From CAVZQN01 sp963837395 (GTDB taxonomy: Bacteria > Acidobacteriota > HRBIN11 > JAKEFK01), in assembly GCA_963837395.1 (NCBI GenBank), contig CAWINI010000004.1, positions 1,178,001 to 1,242,000 on the forward strand: a stretch of 64,000 bases of DNA, in the 5' to 3' direction. A model generated the notes under the pieces. The model did not search any database and was not told the DNA's origin. It worked only from the letters and a program-made list of their open reading frames with translations. A program made the translations under genes and the position numbers. Positions 54,075 through 61,670 of the stretch are shown here, in pieces; within the stretch, counting starts at the first letter, position 1; each line of letters opens with the position of its first letter.

Positions 54075-55021
54075 CTGGCACCCACCCTGGAACTCTCCGC
54101 TGAAATCGGATCAGTGTCTTGAATGATTTCTTTTGTGGAAGGCTGAGTTTTCCAACGACGATGCATCCACAGCCAGTATTGAGGGTGCTGCCTGATCTCA
54201 TTCTCAATGATTTTAGTGCAGGCCTGAGTGATTCGGAAAATATCTTCTTTTCGATCTCCAGTCAGATCAACTTGAACTGGATCGCAATATCTGAATCGAT
54301 ATCGTCCGTCAGGAAGCGGAAAAGCAAAGCATGGAATTATGTCCGCATCTGTTTTTAGTTTTAGCAGAGCAAGCGCCGGTGTGGTAGAGGCAGGACGCCC
54401 GAAGAAATTCACAAAAACACGATCTTCAGTTGTAACATTTTGGTCGATTAAAATTGCGATCCCTTTACCTTCTTTTAAAGTTCGAAGCATTGGTCGGAAA
54501 CCATCTTTTTTATCGATCACACCGCTGCCTGTTCTTGTACGGAATTTGGTTAACAATTTTTCAAGATACGGATTATCCAATTTTCTAGCGATCACATTCA
54601 GCGGAAATCCTTTATAACTATTTGCCTGAGCATTCACTTCCCAGGCACCATAGTGTGCGGTGTAAAGGAGTACTCCTTTCTTTTTTGCATAGGCAGCAGC
54701 GAGACGCTCCAAACCTTCATATTCGCACTTTTCAAGAAATTCAGGGCGATAACCACGGATCGAATGAAGTAAATCAAATAAGTACATTCCAAAATATCTG
54801 TAACATTCTCGGATAGTTTGCACGCCTTCTTCTTTGCTTAATTCCGGCAATGCTTTTGAAATATTGCTTAATGCAATTTTTCGATGTCGCTGATCCAATA
54901 AATACGCGAGCGAACCAAATTCTTTGCCGAGTTTCAGAAACAACTTTCTTGGAAACAAACGGGATGTATGGACTGTTAGCAAAAACAGAATGCGTTCCAA
55001 TTGAAATCTCAAATTCCTCAT
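54071..55021 (-). CDS. lipid A biosynthesis acyltransferase (LpxL/HtrB family)
   Basis: Adds a secondary acyl chain to Kdo2-lipid A at the inner membrane. 316 residues. The catalytic His-x4-Glu motif is HYGAWE in VLLYTAHYGAWEVNA (near 117), and a conserved segment follows in GKGIAILIDQNVTTEDRVFV. The N-terminal membrane anchor is weak (RILFLLTVHTSRLF). It is coupled by 4-base overlaps to lpxK upstream and gmhB downstream. Which acyl position it serves cannot be told. Confidence 0.9.
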   Translation of the reverse strand: MRNLRFQLERILFLLTVHTSRLFPRKLFLKLGKEFGSLAYLLDQRHRKIALSNISKALPELSKEEGVQTIRECYRYFGMYLFDLLHSIRGYRPEFLEKCEYEGLERLAAAYAKKKGVLLYTAHYGAWEVNAQANSYKGFPLNVIARKLDNPYLEKLLTKFRTRTGSGVIDKKDGFRPMLRTLKEGKGIAILIDQNVTTEDRVFVNFFGRPASTTPALALLKLKTDADIIPCFAFPLPDGRYRFRYCDPVQVDLTGDRKEDIFRITQACTKIIENEIRQHPQYWLWMHRRWKTQPSTKEIIQDTDPISAESSRVGAR

Positions 55022-56001
55022 AACGAACCTGATTCACTCGTAAACGCTGTGGCCCGGGCGCTAGAAACTTTCGATAGAATCCAGGAGTTGAATTGCTCCT
55101 TTTCTTCAATTACGAATTCAACATTCACGATGCCTAATGCCAGCTGAAAATGATCCGGCAGCTTCACCGCGTCTTTGGACGTCGTAACGATCGCTTCAGC
55201 ACCTGATTTCAATGCCTCTTGTTCCAGTTCCCTCAGTTCGGCCTGAGAATATGAATGATGATCGGAAAATTCACGAAACAATACAACCTTCGCACCATAA
55301 TCAACCAACAACCTTTGAAAATGCTGCGGCGTTGCGATGCCGCAAAAAGCTGCCACAGATTTTCCTGAATACTCAAAACTGCTCACCTCATAATTTGCAT
55401 GATAAACAGGAACACTATAAGCATTTACCGCTTTCACTGTTTCCGGATTTGCATTCTTAGAATGAGTAAGAATGATTGCGGTTGCACGATGAAGGCTATC
55501 TAAGGGCTCCCGCAATTTTCCAAATGGAAGAACATGCAGATTCAAAATATTTTCAGTGCTATCGATCAAAACCAAATTTAAATCTCTTGCGATCTGTCGA
55601 TGCTGAAATGCATCATCAAGCAAAATAACATCAGGCTGAAACTGCGACAAAATCGGTAATCCTTCTACTCTCGATTCAGACACAACAATGGCAGCTTTAG
55701 GATTCATGCTTGCAAGCAAGTAAGGTTCATCGCCAGCATCTTTCCATGTAGTTTTAATCTCCTGACCATTGCTAACAACTACCGGTCCATTGGAATGGCG
55801 TTGATAACCTCTGCTTAAAATTCCAATCTTGAAACCTTCATTGATTAAAAATTTTGCAAGATATGAAGTCAATGAAGTTTTGCCGGTGCCGCCCCATGTT
55901 AAATTTCCAATGCTAATTACAAATTCTTTCGGCCGGACAGTTGAAAGTACACCTTTATCGTACAGATGATTTCGTACCCGGCTCCATAATGCTCCGATCA
56001 T
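55018..56001 (-). CDS. lpxK: tetraacyldisaccharide 4'-kinase
   Basis: Phosphorylates the 4' position of the lipid A precursor. 327 residues. The P-loop is SIGNLTWGGTGKTSLT (near 31-46), followed by GILSRGYQRHS and VILLDDAFQHRQIARDLNLV, all diagnostic for LpxK. The start region MIGALWSRVRNHLYDKG fits the family and overlaps the end of waaA by 47 bases; the stop overlaps lpxL by 4 bases. It is part of the waaA-lpxK-lpxL-gmhB operon. Confidence 0.94.
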   Translation of the reverse strand: MIGALWSRVRNHLYDKGVLSTVRPKEFVISIGNLTWGGTGKTSLTSYLAKFLINEGFKIGILSRGYQRHSNGPVVVSNGQEIKTTWKDAGDEPYLLASMNPKAAIVVSESRVEGLPILSQFQPDVILLDDAFQHRQIARDLNLVLIDSTENILNLHVLPFGKLREPLDSLHRATAIILTHSKNANPETVKAVNAYSVPVYHANYEVSSFEYSGKSVAAFCGIATPQHFQRLLVDYGAKVVLFREFSDHHSYSQAELRELEQEALKSGAEAIVTTSKDAVKLPDHFQLALGIVNVEFVIEEKEQFNSWILSKVSSARATAFTSESGSL

Positions 56002-57217
56002 CCAAATACTTCCTCAAATTTTGTAAAACAAATCCCACAGCACCTTGATTTTTTCTTACCAGCTCTCGTGCGGAATTCTCTAATGTTTTTCGGCGTTCAG
56101 AATTATTTGCAAGATTGCGGACCGCAGAGGTGATATCTTCAGTTACTATGATTGCATCATTGCTCAAAAATTCTTCGAACACTGCCCGAAAGTTTTTGTA
56201 CTCCGGCCCCGACACAATTGCCTTACCATAATATGCAGGCTCAATTGGATTATGCCCACTGTACCGAAGAGTCCCACCGATAAAAACAAGATCCGCCATC
56301 TCATATACGGCCGCAAGCTCACCGATTGTATCCAAAATCATGATCGGCGCATCATCCGATTTATTTTCACTTCTACGGATTACTTCAAAACCTCTTTGCT
56401 TGATTAACTGAACAACATCATTGAATCTTTCCGGATGACGCGGAGCTATCAGTATCTTCAATGGCATATCTATACGAAGAGCCTTGATAGATTCCAAAAT
56501 TATTTCTTCTTCGCCTGGCATTGTGCTTCCGGCAATCAATAATAAAGATGAACCTTTCCAATTCTCAATAAGCCGTTGTAATGCAGGAGATAATGAATGC
56601 GGTTGATATTCAAATTTGATGTTGCCCATGACTTTCACGCGTTGAGGATCTTTTTCAATTTGTTTCATTCTTGATGCATCTTCAATCGATTGCATCCAGC
56701 ATTCGGTAAAACCTGGAATTATTTTTCTGAAAACGCGATATCGTGAAAAAGAGCGATCCGATATTCTTCCATTGATTAGAATTACGGGAATTTTTTTATC
56801 ATGAGCTTCCCATAAGAAGTTCGGCCAGATCTCCGTTTCGAAAATCAAAATCAGCCGGGGATTGATGTTCCGGAAAATGCGACGCACACACAAGCTCCAA
56901 TCGAAAGGAAAATAAAAACTTTGACCAGGAAGAAATTGAGCAGCAAGCTTTTGACCGGTAATTGTTGTAGTTGAAATAAATAAAGGAATATTTGGATATT
57001 TTTCCTGGATCTTTCGAATCAAAGGTTTTGCGGCCAAAAATTCACCAACGCTGACTGTATGAATCCAGATCGATGGTTCAGAGCTGCGTTGGGGAATAAA
57101 GCCGAATCGCTGCCCGGCGCTGGAGAAATATTTTTGTCTGATAAGACCGGCAATCAGGAAATAAGGTAGGATAACCAGGAATGCCAGCGTATAAATTAGA
57201 GAATAAAGGATCCGCAT
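55955..57217 (-). CDS. waaA: 3-deoxy-D-manno-octulosonic acid transferase
   Basis: Transfers Kdo from CMP-Kdo to lipid A at the inner membrane. 420 residues. An N-terminal membrane anchor (ILYSLIYTLAFLVILPYFLI) is followed by a GT-B fold. Signatures are SIWIHTVSVGEFLAAKPLI, LIFETEIWPNFLWEA, LINGRISDRSFSRY and, near the end, FIGGTLRYSGHNPIEPAYYG. It is the first gene of the minus-strand lipid A operon and overlaps lpxK by 47 bases. The number of Kdo residues added is not predictable from sequence. Confidence 0.94.
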   Translation of the reverse strand: MRILYSLIYTLAFLVILPYFLIAGLIRQKYFSSAGQRFGFIPQRSSEPSIWIHTVSVGEFLAAKPLIRKIQEKYPNIPLFISTTTITGQKLAAQFLPGQSFYFPFDWSLCVRRIFRNINPRLILIFETEIWPNFLWEAHDKKIPVILINGRISDRSFSRYRVFRKIIPGFTECWMQSIEDASRMKQIEKDPQRVKVMGNIKFEYQPHSLSPALQRLIENWKGSSLLLIAGSTMPGEEEIILESIKALRIDMPLKILIAPRHPERFNDVVQLIKQRGFEVIRRSENKSDDAPIMILDTIGELAAVYEMADLVFIGGTLRYSGHNPIEPAYYGKAIVSGPEYKNFRAVFEEFLSNDAIIVTEDITSAVRNLANNSERRKTLENSARELVRKNQGAVGFVLQNLRKYLDDRSIMEPGTKSSVR

Positions 57218-57282
57218 GAATGGAAACTCGAGTGTAACATAATAGTATTCACTCTGTGATTCTGTGGTAAGGAGTTGATTTA

Positions 57283-57576
57283 ATGGAAGAAAAGAAACAA
57301 ATGGAACTTCAAGTACAGGCAGATGAAGCTACGCTCTCAGGTCGTTATTCGACCATGGCACAGGTAACTCATACCGCCGAAGAATTTTGGATTGATTTTT
57401 TTGCAGTTTTACCAAATCCTTCTCTCGCAAAGCTGCTTGCCAGGGTCATTGTTTCACCGGCACACGCCAAAAGACTTGGCAAAGCAATACTTGAAAACGT
57501 TACAAAATATGAATCCCGCTTTGGGACCATTGAGGAGGATAAGACACCCCTTCCTACAGTAGGATTCAAACAATAA
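57283..57576 (+). CDS. DUF3467 family protein
   Basis: 97 residues. The pattern SGRYSTMAQVTHTAEEFWID followed by FFAVLPNPSLAKLLARVIVS and SPAHAKRLGKAILENVTKYE is that of DUF3467. These are small soluble proteins of unknown function found in many bacterial phyla. AAGGAG lies ten bases before the ATG. It is divergent from waaA and precedes the HU gene, which has its own promoter. Confidence 0.82.
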   Translation: MEEKKQMELQVQADEATLSGRYSTMAQVTHTAEEFWIDFFAVLPNPSLAKLLARVIVSPAHAKRLGKAILENVTKYESRFGTIEEDKTPLPTVGFKQ

Positions 57577-57604
57577 CAAAATCGCGCTAAACTCTTGCGA
57601 AACA

Positions 57605-57633
57605 TTGACTTTTGACTGGGCCATTGGCATAAT
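57605..57633 (+). promoter_or_regulatory. sigma70-type promoter upstream of the HU gene
   Basis: TTGACT (57605-57610), 17 bases, then CATAAT (57628-57633). Transcription would start about 20 bases before the ATG, leaving a short leader with GGAGG. Confidence 0.65.
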
Positions 57634-57658
57634 AAGGGCGCCTTCTGGAGGGAAGAGT

Positions 57659-57928
57659 ATGATCAAAGCGGACCTTGTAGACATTGTTGCAAGAGAAACC
57701 AAGATCACGAAAACACAAGCCGAACGAGCAGTGAATGCAGCGATCGATTCTTTGAGAGACGCTTTGATGGACGGCAAGAGGATAGAGCTTCGTGGGTTTG
57801 GTGTTTTTCAGGTAAAACCTCGGAAGCGTGGAATTGGACGGAATCCAAGGACGCGGGAAGAAGTGGAAATTCCTCCTGGTAAGACAATCCGGTTCAAGCC
57901 GGGAAAAAATTTGCAAAATATCCCCTGA
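57659..57928 (+). CDS. HU/IHF family DNA-binding protein
   Basis: Nucleoid protein that bends DNA, 89 residues. It starts MIKADLVDIVARE, has the body RIELRGFGVFQVKPRKRGIG and the signature RNPRTREEVEIPPGKTIRFK in the beta arm. GGAGG lies eight bases before the ATG at 57659, which decides this start over a longer frame opening in the promoter. A site-2 protease gene follows 44 bases downstream. Confidence 0.94.
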   Translation: MIKADLVDIVARETKITKTQAERAVNAAIDSLRDALMDGKRIELRGFGVFQVKPRKRGIGRNPRTREEVEIPPGKTIRFKPGKNLQNIP

Positions 57929-57972
57929 CTTTTCCTTCCTAAAACCATACATTAAAACTGTCGCAATGGTTT

Positions 57973-58944
57973 ATGTCTGAACAATATTCTTATTCTTCAA
58001 TACAACCTGAAGCCGTAAAAATTTTCCCGGTTGCAGTCGAATATCGCCAGCGATATTTGCTGAATGTACTTTTGTTCTTGCTCACTGTTGGCACCACTTT
58101 GATTACAGGCACCTACATGATGTTAAGTTATGAAGCAACAAGCTCGGCGCCAAATACAGTCGGATTCCTTAATCAGATTTTGAATCACCCTTCTTTGCTG
58201 CATAAAGGAATTGCCTATGCAGGAGCAATCATGCTCATACTTTTAGCGCATGAAATGGGACATTACATTGCATGTCAATACTACGGAATTCATGCCACAT
58301 TGCCCTTCTTTATTCCCGCACCAATTGCGATTACCGGAACCTTCGGCGCATTTATCCGCATCCGTTCTTCATTTCCGAATCGTCGTGCTCTCTTTGATGT
58401 CGGACTGGCCGGACCGATTGCCGGTTTTGTTTTCTTGATACCTTTCTTGTTCTTTGGAGTGAAATGGAGTTCTCAAGTTCCCGCCACCGTAAATCCAGCA
58501 GATGTAATCAATTTCGGTGAACCTTTGATTTTCAGAATCTTTGCAAAGCTTTTATCAAAAAATGACATATTTTTACATCCCACCGGATTTGCAGCCTGGT
58601 TCGCATGTCTTGCGACAAGTCTGAATTTGCTGCCGATTGCACAATTAGATGGCGGACATGTTTCATATGCTGTTTTTGGGAAAAAAGCTTATGTGATCAC
58701 ATGGATTTTCTTCTGCGCAATCATTGGTCTTGCCATTTATGGATTTACTCAATCATGGGTAAGCGGCTTCCAGTGGCTCTTTTATGCGGCGATGCTGCTG
58801 GTATTGAAATTTATTGCAGGGTTCCGCCATCCACCAACATTGAATGATGATCAGCCTATTGGTCTTGCACGGAAAATCTGGGCAGTAATCGCCCTGATCG
58901 TCTTTGTGCTGACTTTCATGCCTGTTACAATCTTCATGAAATGA
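57973..58944 (+). CDS. site-2 protease family (M50) membrane metalloprotease
   Basis: Intramembrane zinc protease, 323 residues with about six to seven membrane segments. The zinc motif is LLAHEMGHYIAC (HExxH, near 93) and the third ligand is in NLLPIAQLDGGHVSYAVFG (near 217-235), both complete. No PDZ domain is present, so it belongs to the short group related to plant EGY proteins and cyanobacterial S2P rather than RseP. The stop overlaps trpS by 4 bases. The substrate is unknown; an anti-sigma factor would be a typical one. Confidence 0.9.
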   Translation: MSEQYSYSSIQPEAVKIFPVAVEYRQRYLLNVLLFLLTVGTTLITGTYMMLSYEATSSAPNTVGFLNQILNHPSLLHKGIAYAGAIMLILLAHEMGHYIACQYYGIHATLPFFIPAPIAITGTFGAFIRIRSSFPNRRALFDVGLAGPIAGFVFLIPFLFFGVKWSSQVPATVNPADVINFGEPLIFRIFAKLLSKNDIFLHPTGFAAWFACLATSLNLLPIAQLDGGHVSYAVFGKKAYVITWIFFCAIIGLAIYGFTQSWVSGFQWLFYAAMLLVLKFIAGFRHPPTLNDDQPIGLARKIWAVIALIVFVLTFMPVTIFMK

Positions 58945-59939
58945 CATCCACCAAAAAACGGATCCTTACAGGTGACCGGCCTACTGGCAGTTTACATCTG
59001 GGACATTACGTCGGTACGCTCGCAAATCGTGTGCGATTACAAGATGAGTATGAATGTTTCTTCATCATTGCAGATTTGCATATGCTCACTACACATTACG
59101 ACCGGATTCCTAACATTGCTGAGAATGCAAGACAGCTAGTATATGATTATCTGAGCGTTGGAATTGATCCTGACCGCAGTACAATCTATCTCCAATCTCT
59201 GGTCCCTGAAGTTGCAGAGCTCATGTTGCTCTTTTTAATGCTTGTAACTGTTCCGCGATTGCAGCGGGTTCCAACATTGAAAGATCAGATGCAGGCGGCA
59301 AATTTTGAAACTGCAACGATGGGATTACTTTCATATCCGGTTCTGCAAGCGGCTGACATTATGATGGTAAGAGCACATCTGGTTCCAGTGGGAAAGGATC
59401 AAGCTTCGCATCTTGAAGTGACTCGAGAGATTGCAGAACGTTTTAACACCCTTTATGGAAATGTTTTTCCGATTCCTGAAACATTAATCGGTGAAGTTCC
59501 AACTCTGGTTGGTACTGACGGTCAAACCAAAATGAGCAAGAGTTTGAATAACGCAATTTATTTATCGGATGATGAGGAAACGGTTTCACAAAAGGTAATG
59601 AAGATGTACACCGATCCAACACGTTTGCGGGCAACAGATCCAGGCCATGTAGAGGGAAATCCTGTTTTCCAATATCATGATGCGTTCAATGATAATAAAG
59701 AGGAAGTGGAGGATTTGAAGGAACGGTACGTCGCAGGAAAAGTTGGAGATGTAGAAGTCAAGAAGAAATTGACTGCGGCACTTAATCGTTTTCTAACACC
59801 GATTCGCGAACGCCGCAAGTTAGCAGAATCAAAACCAGGTATCGTGGAAAAAATAGTTCGGGAAGGTTCAAGAAAAGCGCAATTAGAAGCAAGAGAAACA
59901 CTACGTCTCGCGAAGGAAGCAATGAAGCTTTCCTTCTAA
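58941..59939 (+). CDS. trpS: tryptophanyl-tRNA synthetase
   Basis: Class I aminoacyl-tRNA synthetase, 332 residues. The HIGH-type motif is TGDRPTGSLHLGHYVGTL (near 9-26) and the KMSKS motif is GQTKMSKSLNNAI (near 193-205), both intact. The N-terminal start, MTSTKKRILTGDRP, overlaps the protease stop by 4 bases, so the two genes are translationally coupled, an unusual pairing. It is the only aminoacyl-tRNA synthetase in the window. Confidence 0.95.
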   Translation: MTSTKKRILTGDRPTGSLHLGHYVGTLANRVRLQDEYECFFIIADLHMLTTHYDRIPNIAENARQLVYDYLSVGIDPDRSTIYLQSLVPEVAELMLLFLMLVTVPRLQRVPTLKDQMQAANFETATMGLLSYPVLQAADIMMVRAHLVPVGKDQASHLEVTREIAERFNTLYGNVFPIPETLIGEVPTLVGTDGQTKMSKSLNNAIYLSDDEETVSQKVMKMYTDPTRLRATDPGHVEGNPVFQYHDAFNDNKEEVEDLKERYVAGKVGDVEVKKKLTAALNRFLTPIRERRKLAESKPGIVEKIVREGSRKAQLEARETLRLAKEAMKLSF

Positions 59940-59976
59940 TATTTAATCTTTTATCTTTTATTTTTAATTTTTCAAT

Positions 59977-61638
59977 ATGCCCAGGCTAAGAGTAGAACAA
60001 AAGCACGATAAAGCTTATGACGTTGAATTAGACAAAGACATTTTGTCTATTGGACGTTCCTCCAGCAATGATCTGGTATTCAATCATCTTTCACTTTCGC
60101 GTCATCATGCACGCGTTTTAAAGAAAGAAGACAAGTGGTATGTCGAAGATTCAGGAAGCCGCAATGGCACTTTCTTAAATGGTGTTCGCATCCGCCAGAC
60201 CACCGCATTAAAAAGCGGTGACATGATTCAGCTTGGTGAAATTACAATCCGTTTCCTGGAACCGATGTCGGAAAAAGTTCAGGTAACGGATACATCGCCA
60301 TCCGTAGGCTTTGAAGCAACATTCATGATTGATACGGATGAATTGAATCTTCGCCGGTACGTTCAGGAAGCGATGTCCAGCGGCTCATCCCAGATTAGTC
60401 CGGGTGCAGCAGAAAATATTTGGCCCGCGCTTAATCAAGCGGCTGGAGCTTTGATCACTCATTATCCCCTGGAAAAATTAGTTGAAGTCATTATGGATAT
60501 TGTGTTTCAAGCTGTGCCTGCGGAGCGTGGTGCTTTAATTATGTTGGATCCAGCTGATCGAAGTCAGTTGAACTTAAAGGTAGTGCGAAATAATTTTCCG
60601 GATCAGCCGTTAAATATCAGCCGCACAATCCTGAATGAAGTCATGCAAAATCAACGCGCAATTTTGACTTTAGATGCACAGTCCGATGACCGATTTGAAT
60701 CTTCGCAAAGCATTCAACTTCAAGGAATACGATCCATCATTTGCGTTCCTTTGTGGAATAATCGTGCAGTCATTGGCCTCATTTATATAGATAACCTTGT
60801 TTCACGGCGCACATTTTCACAATCCGATCTGAGGCTTGTTGCCTTAATTGCTAACATGGCTGCAGTAAAAATTGAAAACTCTCTTCTGCTTGAAGACCAG
60901 CTTGAGAAAAAGCGCATGGAAGAACAACTGGCTGTGGCTTCACAGATCCAACGCCGGTTACTACCACAAATTAATCCCGAGATTCCGAACTATCAAATTT
61001 ACGGAATCAATCATTCCTGTTATGAAATTGGCGGCGACTATTACGATTTCATTCCTAAGGATGATGGAAAGCTGGCGATCATAATCGCTGATGTAGCTGG
61101 AAAAGGGATCGGTGCTGCTTTATTGATGGCGGCATTTCAGGCTTCATTACGGACGCTTACTCGCACGGAAAAAGATCCTGCTGAAATGATGCTCAAATTG
61201 AATCACGTGATGCGCGAAAATTCACCACCCAATAAGTACATCACAGCTTTTTACGGAGAACTGGATCCTGTTACGAGTCAATTTGTGTATGTGAATGCCG
61301 GACATACTCCGCCAATACTTTTAACAACGGAGGGCGTAATCTTGTTACCTGCTTGTGGTCCAGTGATTGGTATTATTCCTGGGGCGTCTTATCGGAGCGA
61401 AAGCTTGAGTCTGCAACCGAATGATCTACTTTTCCTTTGTACTGATGGAATTACTGAAAGCCAGGATCCGGATGGACTGGAATTCGGCGAAGAAGGGGCT
61501 AAAGAATTTCTTGTCAAGAATCGGGAAACAGGTGTGGAAGATCTTTCCAACCTTTTAGAAGAAAAAGTCCGGGAATTTACTCACGGTGCCGCCCCCATCG
61601 ATGACAGCACAATTATTTTCGTCAAACGCATGGCTTGA
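59977..61638 (+). CDS. FHA-GAF-PP2C (SpoIIE-type) phosphatase
   Basis: 553 residues. An N-terminal FHA domain (about 1-95) has IGRSSSNDLVFNHLSLSRHH and SGSRNGTFLNG for phospho-Thr binding. A GAF domain follows (about 150-310), then a short coiled coil (EKKRMEEQLAVASQIQRRLL) and the PP2C/SpoIIE domain. The metal-binding motifs GGDYYDF, IADVAGKGIGAALLMAAFQA and LCTDGITES are present. This is the RsbU/RsbP layout that dephosphorylates STAS antagonists; a STAS protein is encoded at 38334-38666. The T-rich spacer before the ATG has no ribosome site. Confidence 0.9.
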   Translation: MPRLRVEQKHDKAYDVELDKDILSIGRSSSNDLVFNHLSLSRHHARVLKKEDKWYVEDSGSRNGTFLNGVRIRQTTALKSGDMIQLGEITIRFLEPMSEKVQVTDTSPSVGFEATFMIDTDELNLRRYVQEAMSSGSSQISPGAAENIWPALNQAAGALITHYPLEKLVEVIMDIVFQAVPAERGALIMLDPADRSQLNLKVVRNNFPDQPLNISRTILNEVMQNQRAILTLDAQSDDRFESSQSIQLQGIRSIICVPLWNNRAVIGLIYIDNLVSRRTFSQSDLRLVALIANMAAVKIENSLLLEDQLEKKRMEEQLAVASQIQRRLLPQINPEIPNYQIYGINHSCYEIGGDYYDFIPKDDGKLAIIIADVAGKGIGAALLMAAFQASLRTLTRTEKDPAEMMLKLNHVMRENSPPNKYITAFYGELDPVTSQFVYVNAGHTPPILLTTEGVILLPACGPVIGIIPGASYRSESLSLQPNDLLFLCTDGITESQDPDGLEFGEEGAKEFLVKNRETGVEDLSNLLEEKVREFTHGAAPIDDSTIIFVKRMA

Positions 61639-61670
61639 CTCTGAGTCTCTGCGGTAGGAATTTATACTTT

